Shown here: positions 35,567 through 47,452 of the stretch, piece after piece
How positions within the stretch are numbered: position 1 is the stretch's first letter
How the letters are laid out: the number at the start of each line of letters is the position of its first letter
DNA from: Aristolochia californica
Taxonomy: Eukaryota; Streptophyta; Magnoliopsida; Piperales; Aristolochiaceae
Direction: 5' to 3'
Length of the DNA: 64,000 bases
NCBI GenBank assembly: GCA_029961685.1
Contig: JARWKL010000005.1
Span: forward strand, 13,110,164 to 13,174,163
Notes under the pieces: model-generated
What the model saw: only the letters and a program-made list of their open reading frames with translations
The model's database searches: none
Told to the model about the DNA's origin: nothing
Made by a program: the position numbers and the translations under genes

Positions 35567-37589
35567 TGTCTGTAATTTTTAGGGATTGTAAGCACCTTTT
35601 CGTTTTTAGATCTCAGGTTTTGCAATCGTCGGGAAAAATGGGTTGCGGAGGATGTGTAACTGAGTGTTGAATTGCAATCCACAAGTCATTTCATACAAAA
35701 ATATAGCCCGTTACGCATGATAAATCACATTACAATCATCTATGATTAATTATGTCAGCTTTTTGCAAATGGGCAAAATAATGGCATGTTCGACTCGGGT
35801 AAATATCCCACCGCAAGTTCACTTGAGAGTTTAATGAGCGTTTGTTATTCTCTTTAAAAGCTTTGCATCCATAGCTCATTTGCATCTTTAACATGTTTCA
35901 AACATGCATATCCATTTTTAAAACATGTGTGGATGAAATCTCTTTCTTGCAAAATTCCAAGCTATTAGGGTTAAACTAGTGGAATTTCCAAAAATTGGAT
36001 AACAAAACTTTTGTGTCCATTTGTGTTGGGTGAATAAATTTTCTTTTTTTATATTTGTTATTCTTTTAAATTTTTTCCATACATCAACTATAAAATTTTC
36101 ATTTTGTTGTAAGTTTTTTCCCTTGTTTGTTTTCAGGATGAAGGGAGAGCGAAAAGTCAAAGTTTTGACTTAAGAAAAAAGTGTACATCTAAAATGGAAA
36201 AGCACAATGCAAAATTGTAGGGATAGATAATTCCAAAGAGTGTCTGTAAATTTTAGGGATTGTAAGATCTTTTTAGTGTTTCTATCTCAGGTTTTGCAAT
36301 CGTCGGGAAAAATTGGTGGCAGTGGATTTTTAACTGAGTGTTGAATTGCAATCCACAAGTCATTTCATACAAAAATATAACCCGTTACGCATGATAAATC
36401 ACTGTACAATCATCTATGTTTGTTAGATCAAATTTTTGAAAATGGGCAAGATAATGACTTGTTAGACTCGGGTAAATATCCCACCGCACGTTCACTTGAG
36501 AATTGAATGAGCGTTTGTTATTCTCTTTAAAAGCCTTGGATCCATAGGTCATTTGTATCTTTAACATGTTTCAAGCATGCATATCCATTTTTAAAACATG
36601 TGTAGAAAAAATCTCCTTCACGTAAAATTCCAAGCTTAATAGGGTTGGACTAATGGAATTTCCCAAACTTGGATAACAAAACTTTTGTGTTCATTTGTGG
36701 TGTGTGAATAGATATTTTTTATTTAAATTAGCTATTATTTTGAATATTTTCCACACATCAACTGTTAAATTGTTATTTTGTTGTGATCTTTTTTGCCTTT
36801 TTTGTTTACAGGATGAGGGGGGAACGAAAACTCAAAATTCTGATTTAAGAAAAAAGTGTACATCTAAAATGGAAATTCACAACACACAAATGTAGAGAGA
36901 GATATTACCAAATAGAGTCTTTATGTTTTAGTGATCGTATGCACTCTTTCGTTTTTATATCTAAGGTTTTGCAATCGTCGGGACACGGGGGAGGCGGGCA
37001 ATTTTTAACTTAGTGTTGACTTCAAATCCATAAGTGATTTCTTACAAAAATATAGCCCGTTATGCATGACAAATCACTTTAAAATCATTTATGATTGTTA
37101 GCTCAACTTTTTGAATATGGGCAAAATAATGGCTTGTTTGACTCGGGCAAATATCCCACCGCACGTTCACTTGAGAATTTAATGAGCGTTTGTTATTCTT
37201 TTTAAAAGCTTTGGATCCATAGGTCATTTGAATATTTAACAAGTTTCTAGCATGCATATCCTTTTTTAAAACATATGTAGAAAAAATCACCTTCATGTAA
37301 AATTCCATGATATTAATTTTGGACTAGTGGAATTTCCCAAACTTGGATAACAAAACTTTTGTGTTCATTTGTGGTGTGCGAATAAATTTTCTTCATTTAC
37401 TTTTTTTATTGTTTTAAACTTTTTTCGTACATCAACTATGAAATTTTCATTTTGCTCTGATCTATTTGCCTTTCTTTTTTACGGGATGAAGGGAGAGCGA
37501 AAAACTCGAAGTTTAGATTTAAGAAAAATGTGTACATCTAAAATGGAAATGCACAATGCACATATGTAGAGAGAGATAATTCCACAGAG
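35567..37589 (+). repeat. Regular A-B-C trimer, paralogue of 19.5-21.5 kb
   Basis: A starts at 35567, B at 36241 and C at about 36916. Shared private variants with the earlier copy include 'cttttttcccttg'-like changes in A, 'taaattgttatttt' in B and 'aatagagtctttatg' at the C start. B is full length at the 11-bp marker. Confidence 0.9.
36241..36915 (+). repeat. Representative monomer, subfamily B
   Basis: Seen markers in order: 'ctttttagtg', 'attggtggcag', 'gttagatcaaatttttgaa', 'gacttgttagac', 'gcacgttcacttg', 'ggatccataggtc', 'ttcaagcatgc', 'gtagaaaaaatctccttc', 'cttaatagggttggac', 'aaacttggataac', 'gtgtgtgaatagatatt', 'ttccacacatc' and 'cacaaatgtagagaga'. It is the full-length form, without the 11-bp deletion found in eight other B units. 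The 5' part of B joins naturally to the 3' end of A, and its 3' end joins to the 5' part of C. Confidence 0.9.
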
Positions 37590-38262
37590 TGTCTGTAATT
37601 TTTAGGGATTGTAAGCTCTTTTTAGTTTTTATATCTCAGGTTTTGCAATCGTCGGGAAATATTGGTGGCAGAGGATTTTTAAATAAGTGTTGAATTGCAA
37701 TCCATAAGTCATTTCATACAAAAATATAGCCCGTTACGCATGATAAATCACTTTACAATCATCTATGATAGTTAGATCAAATTTTTGAAAATGGGCAAAA
37801 TAATGACTTGTTAGACTCGGGTAAATCTCCCACCGCACGTTCCCTTGAGAATTTAATGAGCGTTTGTTATTCTCTGTAAAAGCTTTGCATCCATAGCTCA
37901 TTTGCATCTTTAACATGTTTCTAACATGCATATCCATTTTTAAAACATGTGCGGATGAAATCTCTTTCTTGCAAAATTCCAAGCTATTAGGGTTAAACTA
38001 GTGGAATTTCCCAAAATTGGATAACAAAACTTTTGTGTTCATTTGTGTTGGGTGAATAAATTTTATTTATTTATATTTGTTATTGTTTAAAATTTTTTGC
38101 ATACATCAACGATAAAATTTTCATTTTGAAGTAACCTTTTTGCCTTGTTTGTTTTCGGGATGAAGGGAGAGCGAAAAGTCAAAGTTTTGATTTAAGAAAA
38201 AAATGTACAACAAAAATAGAAAAGCACAATGCACAATTATAGGGAGAGATAATTCCAAAGAG
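37590..38262 (+). repeat. Chimeric B/A monomer
   Basis: This is the paralogue of the unit at 21478. It has a B-type 5' half, an A-type 3' half, and the private variants 'gttcccttgagaat', 'gtgcggatgaaatc' and 'ttgaagtaacc'. It marks the right end of the 16.11-kb-offset duplication; the following unit switches to another lineage near 38.33 kb. Confidence 0.87.
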
Positions 38263-39610
38263 TTTCTGTAATTTTTTGGGATTTTAAGCTCTTTTTGGTT
38301 TTTATATCTCAGGTTTTGCAATCGTCGGGAAAAATTGGTCGTAGAGGATTTTTAAGTTAGTGTAGAATTGCAATCCATAAGTCATTTTATAAAAAAATAT
38401 AGCCCGTTACGTATGATAAATCACTTTACAATCATCTATGATTGTTAGATCGAATTTTTGAAAATGGGCAAAATAATGACTTGTTAGACTCGGGTAAATA
38501 TCCCACCGCACGTTCACTTGAGAATTTAATGAGTGTTTATTATTCTCTTTAAAAGCATTGGATCCATAGGTCATTTGAATCTTTAACATGTTTCAAGCAT
38601 GCATATCCATTTTTAAAACATGTGTAGAAAAAATCTCCTTCATGTAAAATTCCAAGCTCAATAGGGTTGGACTAATGGAATTTCCCAAACTTGGATAACA
38701 AAACTTTTGTGTTCATTTGTGGTGTGTGAATATATATTTTTTATTTACATTGGTTATTATTTTAAATATTTTCCACACATCCACTATAAAATTTTTATTT
38801 TGTTGTAATCTTTTCTGCCTTTTTTGTTTACGAGATGAAGGGGGAGCGAAAACTCAAAGTTCTGATTTAAGAAAAAAGTGTACATCTAAAATGGAATTGC
38901 ACAATGCACAAATGTAGAGAGAGATATTTCCAAAGAGTGTCTGTATGTTTTAGGGATCGTATGCACTTTTTCGTTTTTATATCTAAGGTTTTGCAATCAT
39001 CGGGAAACGGGGAAGGCGGGCGATTTTTAACTGAGTGTTGACTTCAAATCCATAAGTCATTTCTTACAAAAATATAGCCCGTTATGCATGACAAATCAAT
39101 TTACAATCATCTATGATTGTTAGCTCAATTTTTTGAATATTGGCAAAATAATGGCTTGTTTGACTCGGGCAAATATCCCACCGCACGTTCACTTGAGAAT
39201 TTAATGAGCGTTTGTTATTCTCATTAAAAGCTTTGGATCCACAGGTCATTTGAATCTTTAACATGTTTCTAGCATGCATATCCATTTTTAAAACATGTGT
39301 AGAGAAAACCTCCTTCATGTAAAATTCCAAGATATTAGTTTTGGACTAGTGGAATTTCCCAAACTTGGATAACGAAACTTTTGTGTTCATTTGTGGTGTG
39401 TGAATAAATTTTCTTCATTTACTTTTTTTATTGTTTTAAACTTTTTCCGTACATCAACTATGAAATTTTCATTTTCCAGTGATCTATTTGCCTTTTTGTT
39501 TACGGGATGAAGGGAGAGCGAAAAACTCGAAGTTTTGATTTCAGAAAAATGTGTACATCTAAAACGGAAATGCACAATGCACATATGTAGAGAGAGATAA
39601 TTCCAAAGAG
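38263..39610 (+). repeat. B and C monomers
   Basis: B starts at 38263 and C at 38938. The first ~70 bp of B continue the match to 22151 ('tttttggtttttatatctc'). B then has 'ggtcgtagagg', like the unit at 22824, and afterwards resembles B at 44755. It has no 11-bp deletion. From here rightward every B unit is the undeleted form. Confidence 0.87.
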
Positions 39611-40949
39611 TGGCAATAATTTTTAGGGATTGTAAGCACCTTTTCGTTTTTATATCTCTGGTTTTGCAATTGTAGCGAAAAATGGGTTGCGGAGGATTTT
39701 TAACTGAGTGTTGAATTGCAATCCATAAGTCATTTCATACAAAAATATAGCCCGTTAAGCATGATAAATCACATTACAATCATCTATGATTAATTATGTC
39801 AGGTTTTTGCAAATAGGTAAAATAATGGCATGTTTGACTCGGGTAAATGTCCCACCGCAATCACTTGAGAATTTAATGAGCGTTTGTTATTCTCTTTAAA
39901 AGCTTTGCATCCATAGCTCATTTGTATCTTTAACTTGTTTCAAACACGCATATCCATTTTTAAAACATGTGTGGATGAAATCTCTTTCATGCAAAATTCC
40001 AAGCTGTAAGGGTTAAACTAGTGGAATTTCCCAAAATTGGATGACAAAACTTCTGTGTTCATTTGTGTTGGGTGAATAAATTATCTTTAATTATATTTTT
40101 TATTTTTTAACATTTTTTCCATACATCAAATATAAAATTTTCATTTTTTTGTAAGCTTTTTGCCTTGTTTTTTTTCAGGTTGAAGGGAGAGCGAAAAGTC
40201 AAAGTTTTGATTTAAGAAAAAAATGTACATCGAAAATGGAAAAGCACAATGCACAATTGTAGGGAGAGATAATTCCAAAGAGTGTCTGTAAGTTTTAGCG
40301 ATTTTAAGCTCTTTTTAGATTTTATATCTTAGGTTTTGCTATCGTCGGGAAAAATTGGTGGCAGAGGATTTTTAACTGAGTGTTGAATTGCAATCCATAA
40401 GTCATTTTATACAACCCGTTATGGATGATAAATCACTTTACAATCAACTATGATTGTCAGATCAAATTTTTGAAAATGGGCAAAATAATGACTTGTTAGA
40501 CTCGGGTAAATATCCCACCGCACGTTCACTTGAGAATTTAATGAGCGGTTGTTTTTCTCTTTAAATGCTTTGGATCCATAGGTCATTTTAATCTTTAACA
40601 AGTTTCAAGCATGCATATCCATTTTTAAAACATGTGTAGAGAAAACCTCCTTCATGTAAAATTCCAAGATTAATAGGGTTGGACTAATGGAATTTTCCAA
40701 ACTTGGATAACAAAACTTTTGTGTTCATTTGTGGTGTGTGATCAGATAATTTTTATTTACATTAGTTATTATTTTATATATTTTCCAAACATCAACTATA
40801 AAATTTTCATTTTGTTGTGATGTTTTCTGCCTTTATTGTTTACTGGATGAAGGGGGAGCGAAAACTCAAAGCTTTGATTTAAGAAAAAAGTGTACATCTA
40901 AAATGGAAAAGGACAATGTAAAATTGTAGGGAGAGATAATTCCAAAGAG
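39611..40949 (+). repeat. A monomer, then B monomer with an A-type 3' end
   Basis: A starts at 39611 and has 'caaacacgcatatcc', a marker limited to 39.6-50 kb. B starts at 40283 and lacks about 10 bp near 40.42 kb ('tatacaacccgttatgg'). Its last ~80 bp are A-like ('aaaaggacaatgtaaaattg', 'tagggagagataattcc'), which is why another B, not a C, follows. Confidence 0.85.
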
Positions 40950-42048
40950 TGTCTGTAATTTTTTGGGATTGTAAGCTCTTTTTAGTTTTTATATCTCAGG
41001 TTTTGCAATCGTCGGGAAAAATTGGTGGCAGAGGATTTTTAATTGAGTGTTGAATTGCAATCCATAAGTCATTTAAAACAAAAATATAGCCCGTTATGCA
41101 TGATAAATCACTTTACAATCATCTATGATTGTTAGATCGAATTTTTGAAAATGGGCAAACTAATGACTTGTTTGACTCGGGTAAATATCCCACCGCATGT
41201 TCACTTGAGAATTTAATGAGCGTTTGTTATTCTCTTTAAAAGCTTTGGATCAATAGGTCATTTGAATCTTTAACATGTTTCAAGCATGCATATCCATTTT
41301 TAAAACATGTGTGGAAAAATTCTCCATCATATAAAATTCCAAGCTTAATAGGGTTCGACTAATGGAATTTCCCAAACTTGGATAACAAAACTTTTGTGTT
41401 CATTTGTGGTGTGTGAATAGATTTTTTTATTTACATTAGTTATTATTTTAAATATTTTCCACACATCAACTATAAAACATTTATTTTGTTGTGACCTTCT
41501 TTGCCTTTTTTGTTTACGGGATGAAGGGGGAGCGAAAACTGAAAGTTTTGATTTAGAAAAAAAGTGTACATCTAAAATGGAAAGGCTCAATAATGGCTTG
41601 TTTGACTCGGGCAAATATCTCACCGCACGTTCACTTAAGAATGAGCATTTGTTATTCTCTTTAAAAGCTTTGGATCCATAGGTCATTTGAATCTTTAACA
41701 TGTTTCTGGCATGCATATCCATTTTTAAAACATGTGTAGAAAAAATCTCCTTCATGCAAATTTCCAAGAAATTAGTTTTGGACTAGTGGAATTTCCCAAA
41801 CTTGGATAACAAAACTTTTGTGTGCATTTGTGGTGTGTGAATAAATTTTCTTCATTTACTTTTTTTAATGTTTTAAACTTTTTCTGTACATCAACAATGA
41901 AATTTTCATTTTGTTGTGATCTATTTGCCTTTTTTGTTTACGGGGTGAAGGGAGAGCCAAAAACTCAAAGTTTTGATTCAAGAAAAATGTGTGCATCTAA
42001 AACGGAAATGCACAATGCACATATGTAGAGAGAGATAATTCCAAAGAG
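40950..42048 (+). repeat. B monomer fused to a C 3' fragment (~250-bp deletion)
   Basis: B starts at 40950 and runs to about 41591. At 'ggctcaataatggcttg' it jumps into the middle of a C unit, whose 3' part runs to 42048. The expected two units would be about 1,346 bp; 1,099 bp are present. The junction overlap 'aat' occurs on both sides in the intact relative at 48.76 and 49.01 kb, pointing to a short-homology deletion. Confidence 0.87.
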
Positions 42049-44084
42049 TTTTTGTAATTTTTAGGGATTTTAAGCACCTTTTCGTTTTTATATCTCAGGT
42101 TTTGCAATCGTCGGGAAAAATGGGTTGCGGAGGATTTTTAACTGAGTGTTGAATTGCAATCCATAAGTCATTTCATACAAAAATATAGCCCGTTACGCAT
42201 GATAAATCACATTACAATCATCTATGATTAATTATGTTAGCTTTTTGCAAATGGGCAAAATAATGGCATGTTTAACTCGGGTAAATATCCCACCGCAAGT
42301 TCACTTGAGAATTTAATGAGCGTTTGTTATTTTTTTTAAAAGCTTTGCATCCATAGCTCATTTGCATCTTTAACATGTTTCAAACACGCATATCCATTTT
42401 TAAAACATGTGTGGATGAAATCTCTTTCATGCAAAACTTTAAGCTATTAGGGTTAAACTAGTGGAATTTCGCAAAATTGGATAACAAAACTTTTGTGTTC
42501 ATTTGTGTTGGGTGAATAAATTTTCTTTATTTATATTTGTTATTGTTTTAAATTTTTTCCATACATCAACTATAAAATTTTCATTTTGTTGAATGCTTTA
42601 TTCCTTGTTTGTTTTCGGGATAAAGGGAGAGCGAGAAGTGAAAGTTTTGATTTAAGAAAAAAGTGTACACCTAAAGTGGAAAAGAACAATGCACAATTGT
42701 AGGGAGACATAATTCCAAAGAATTCCAAAGAGTGTTTGTAATTTTGAGGGATTGTAAGGTCTTTTTAATTTTTATATCTCAGGTTTTGCAATCGTCGGGA
42801 AAAATTGGTGGCAGAGAATTTTTAACTGAGTGTTGAATTGCAATCCATCAGTCATTTCATACAAAAATATAGCCTGTTACGCATGATAAATAACTTTACA
42901 ATTATCTATGATTGTTAGATCAAATTTTTGAAAATGGGCAAAATAATGACTTGTTGGACTCGGGTAAATATCCGATCGCACGTTCACTTGAGAATTTAAT
43001 GAGCGTTTGTTATTCTCTTTAAAAGCTTTGGATCCATAGGTCATTTGAATCTTTAACATGTTTCAAGCATGCAAATTCATTTTTAAAACATGTGTAGAAA
43101 AAATCTCCTTCATGTAAAATTCAAAGCTTAATAGGGTTGGACTAATGGAATTTCCCAAACTTGGATAACAAAACTTTTTTGTTCATTTGTGGTGTGTGAA
43201 TAGATTTTTTTTTTTGTACATTAGTTATTATTTTAAATATTTTCCACACATCAACTATAAAATTTTAATTTTGTTGTGATCTTTTCTACCTTTTTCTTTT
43301 ACTGGATGAAGGGGGAGCGAAAACTCAAAGTTCTGATTTAAGGAAAAAGTGTGCATCTAAAATGGAAATGCACAATGCACAAATGTAGAGAGAGATATTT
43401 CCAAACAGTATATGTATGTTTTAGGGATCGTATGCACTCTTTCGTTTTTATATCTAAGGTTTTGCAATCGTCGGGAAACGGGGGAGGCGGGCGATTTTTA
43501 ACTGAGTGTTGACTTCAAATCCATAAGTCATTTCTTACAAAAATATAGCTGGTTACGCATGACAGATCACTTTACAATCATCTATGATTGTTAGCTCAAC
43601 TTTTTGAATATGGGCAAAATAATGGCTTGTTTGACTCGGGCTAATTTCCCCCCGCACGTTCACTTGAGAATTTAATGAGCGTTTGTTATTCTCTTTAAAA
43701 GCTTTGGATCCATAGGTCATTTGAATCTTTAACACATGTTTCTGGCATGCATATCCATTTTTAAAACATGTGTGGAACAAATCTCATTCATGTAAAATTC
43801 CAAGAAATTAGTTTTGGACAAGTGGAATTTCGCAAACTTGGATAACAAAACTTTTGTGAACATTTGTGGTGTGTGAATAAATTTTCTTCATTTACTTTTT
43901 TTATTGTTTTAAACTTTTTTCGAACATCAACTACGAAATTTTCATTTTATTGTGATCTATTTGCCTTTTTTGTTTACAGGATGAAGGGGGATCGAAAAAC
44001 TCGAAGTTTTGATTTAAGAAAAATGTGTACATCTAAAACGGAAATGCACAATGCACATATGTTGAGAGAGATAATTAAAAAGAG
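42049..44084 (+). repeat. A-B-C trimer with an ~11-bp tandem duplication
   Basis: A starts at 42049, B at 42733 and C at 43409. A has 'gggataaagggagagcgaga' and 'cacctaaagtgg', shared only with A at 49468. Its 3' end duplicates a short piece, 'aattccaaag' twice at about 42711-42730. B has 'tgttggactcggg'. Confidence 0.88.
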
Positions 44085-46103
44085 TGCCTGTGATTTTTAG
44101 GGTTTGTAAGCACATTTTCGTTTTTATATCTCAGGTTTTGCAGTCGTCGGGAAAAATGGGTCACGGAGGATTTTTAACTGGGTGTAGAATTGCAATCCAT
44201 AAGTCATTTCATACAAAAATATAGCCCGTTACGCATGATAAATCACATTACAATAAACTATTATTAATTATGTCAGCTTTTTGCAAATGGGCAAAATAAT
44301 GGCATGTTTGACTCGGGAAATATCCCACCGCAAGTTCACTTGAGAATTGAATGAGCGTTTTTTATTCTCTTTGAAAGCTTTGCATTCATAGCTCATTTGC
44401 ATCTTTAACATGTTTCAAACATGCATATCCATTTTTAAAACATGTGTGGATGAAATCTCTTTCTTGCAAAATTCCAAGCTATTAGCGTTAAACTAGTGGA
44501 ATTTCCCAAAATTGGATAACAAAACTTTTGTGTTCATTTGTGTTCGGTGAATAAATTTTATTTATTTATATTTGTTATTTTCTGATTTTTCCATAAATCA
44601 ACTATGAAATTTTCATTTTGTTGTATGCTTTTTGCCGTGTTTGTTTTCGGGATGAAGGGAGAGCGAAAAGTCAAAGTTTTGATTTAAGAAAAAAGTGTAC
44701 ATCTAAAATGGAAAAGCACAATGCACAATTGTAGGGAGAGATAATTCCAAAGAGTGTCTGTAATTTTTAGGGATTGTAAGCTCTTTTTAGTTTTTAAATC
44801 TCAGATTTTGCAATCGTCGGGAAAAATTGCTGGCAGAGGATTTTTAACTGAGTGTTGAAATGCAATCCATAAGCCATTTCATACAAAAATATAGCCCGTT
44901 ACACATGATAAATCACTTTACAATCATCTATGATTGTTAGATCAAATTTTTGAAAATGGGCAAAATAATGACTTGTTAGGCTCGGGTAAATATCCCACCG
45001 CACGTTCACTTGAGAATTTAATGAGCGTTTGTTATTCTCTTTAAAAGCATTGGATCCATAGGTCATTTGAATCTTTAACATGTTTCAAGCATGCATATCC
45101 ATTTTTAAAACATGTGTAGAAAAAATCTCCTTCATGTAAAATTCCAAGCTTAATAGGGTTGGACTAATGGAATTTCCCAAACTTGGATAACAAAACTTTT
45201 GTGTTCATTTGTGGTGTGTGAATAGATATTTTTTATTTACATTGGTTATTATTTTAAATATTTTCCACACATCCACTATAAAATTTTTATTTTGTTGTAA
45301 TCTTTTCTGCCTTTTTTGTTTACGAGTTCAAGGGGGAGCGAAAACTCAAAGTTCTGAATTAAGAAAAAAGTGTACATCTAAAATGGAAAGGCACAATGCA
45401 CAAATGTAGAGAGAGATATTTCCAAAGAGTGTCTGTATGTTTTAGGGATCGTATGCACTCTTTCGTTTTTATATCTAAGGTTTTGCAATCGTCGGGAAAC
45501 GGGGGAGGCAGGCGATTTTTAACTGAGTGTTGACTTCGAATCCATAAGTCATTTCTTACAAAAATATAGCCCGTTACGCATGACAAATCACTTTACAATC
45601 ATCTATGATTGTTAGCTCAACATTTTGAATATGGGCAAAATAATGGCTTGTTTGACTCGAGCAAATATCCCACCGCACCTTCACTTGAGAATTTAATGAG
45701 CGTTTGTTATTCTCTTTAAAAGCTTTGGATCCATAGATCATTTGAATCTTTAACATGTTTCTGGCATGCATATCCATTTTTAAAACATGTGTAGAAAAAA
45801 TCTCCTTCAAGTAAAATTCCAAGATATTAGTTTTGGACAAGTGGAATTTCCCAAACTTGTTTAACAAAACTTTTGTGTTCATTTGTGGTGAGTGAATAAA
45901 TTTTCTTCATTTACTTTTTTTATTGTTTTAAACTTTTTCCGTACATCAACTATGAAATTTTCATTTTGCTGTGATCTATTTGCCTTTTTTGTTTACGGGA
46001 TGAAGGGAGAGCGAAAAACTCGAAGTTTTGATTTAAGAAAAATGTGTACATCTAAAACGGAAATGCAAAATGCACATATGTAGAAAGAGATAATTCCAAA
46101 GAG
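44085..46103 (+). repeat. Regular A-B-C trimer
   Basis: A starts at 44085, B at 44755 and C at 45430. B resembles B at 38263 (offset about 6,492 bp), sharing 'acattggttatt' and 'cacacatccactat'. The C unit is close to the subfamily consensus. Confidence 0.9.
45430..46103 (+). repeat. Representative monomer, subfamily C
   Basis: Seen markers in order: 'tgtatgttttagggatcg', 'tatgcactctttcg', 'atctaagg', 'gaaacgggggaggc', 'gacttcgaatcc', 'atttcttac', 'gacaaatcac', 'gttagctcaac', 'gaatatgggc', 'ggcttgtttgac', 'ggatccatag', 'tttctggcatgc', 'gatattagttttggac', 'gtgaataaattttcttcatt', 'tgctgtgatctatttgcc', 'aaactcgaagttttg', 'aaacggaaatgc' and an end 'cacatatgtagaaaga'. The 3' end joins to the A subfamily in regular trimers. 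Confidence 0.9.
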
Positions 46104-47452
46104 TGTCTGTAATTTTTAGGGATTGTAAGCACTGTTTCGTTTTTATATCTCAGGTTTTGCAATCGTCGGGAAAAATGGGTTGCGGAGGATTTTTAACTAA
46201 GTGTTGAATTGCAATCCAAAAGTCATTTCATAAAAAAATATAGCCCGTTACGCACGATAAATCACGTTACAATCATCTATCATTAATTATGTCAGCTTTT
46301 TGCAAATGGTCAAAATAATGGCATGTTTGGCTCGGGTAATTATCCCACCGCAAGTTCACTTGAGAATTTAATGAGCGTTTGTTATTTTCTTTAAAAGCTT
46401 TGCATCCATAGCTCATTTGATTCTTTAACATGTTTCAAACACGCATATCCATTTTTAAAACATGTGTGGTTGAAAGCTCTTTCTTGCAAAATTCCAAGCA
46501 ATTATGGTTAAACTAGTGGAATTTCCAAAAATTGGATAGGAAAACTTTTGTGTTAATTTGTGTTGGGTGAATAAATTTTCTTTATTTATATTTGTTATTG
46601 TTTTAAATTTTTTCCATACATCAACTATAAAATTTTCATTTTGTTGTAAGCTTTTTGCCTTGTTTGTTTTTGGGATGAAGGGAGAGCGAAAAGTCAACGT
46701 TTTGATTTAAGAAAAAAATGTATATCTAAAATGGCAAAGGACAATGTACAATTATAGGGAGAGATAATTCCAAAGAGTGTCTATAATTTTTAGGGATTGT
46801 AAGCTCTTTTTAGTTTTTATATCTCAGGTTTTGCAATCGTTGGGAAAAATTGGTGGCAGAGGATTTTTAATTGAGTGTTGAATTGCAATCCATAAGTCAT
46901 TTCAAAAAAAAATATAGCCCGTTATGCATGATAAATCACTTTACAATCATCTATGATTGTTCGATCAAATTTTTGAAAATGGGCAAATTAATGACTTGTT
47001 AGACTCGGGTAAATATCCCACCGCACGTTCACTTGAGAATGTAATGAGCGGTCGTTTTTTTCTTTAAAAGCTTTGGATCCATAGGTCATTTGAATCTTTA
47101 ACAAGTTTCAAGCATGCATATCCGTTTTTATAACATGTGTAGAAAAAATATCCTTCATGTAAAATTCCATGCTTAATAGGGTTGGACTAATGGAATTTTC
47201 CAAACTTGGATAACAAAGCTTTTGTGTTCATTTGTGGTGTGTGAATAGAAATTTTTTATTTAAATTAGTTATTATTTTATATATTTTCCACACATCAACT
47301 ATAAAATTTTCATTTTGTTGTGATCTTTTCTGCGTTTTTTGTTTACTGGATGAAGGGGGAGCAAAAACTCAAAGTTTTGATTTAAGAAAAAAGTGTACAT
47401 CTAAAATGGAAAGGCACAATGCAAAAATGTAGAGAGAGATAATTCCAAAGAG
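46104..47452 (+). repeat. A and B monomers, C missing
   Basis: A starts at 46104 and B at 46778. B ends with the 'agagagagataattcc' form typical of C rather than 'agagagatatttcc', and an A unit follows directly. A crossover near the 3' end of B and C, at about 47.43 kb, would explain the absent C. Variants 'gagcggtcgtttt' and 'aacaagtttcaagc' relate B to B at 40283. Confidence 0.86.

Noticed and set aside
36695..36895. Recurring plus-strand ORF of ~66 codons, hydrophobic and cysteine-rich
   Set aside because: The hydrophobic look comes from T-rich DNA read as Phe, Leu and Ile. Frames break at indels such as those at 18.65 and 34.75 kb, and the overlapping minus strand is also open in places. 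It is not supported as a gene.
41345..41767. Longest open frame (140 codons, minus strand)
   Set aside because: It is created by the ~250-bp deletion that fuses a B unit to a C fragment, joining two unrelated spurious frames.
45485..45512. Possible CENP-B box in the G-rich part of C units
   Set aside because: I compared the TTCG....A..CGGG core with 'cgtcgggaaacgggggagg' and with both strands of the nearby CG-rich motifs. The fixed bases do not line up.
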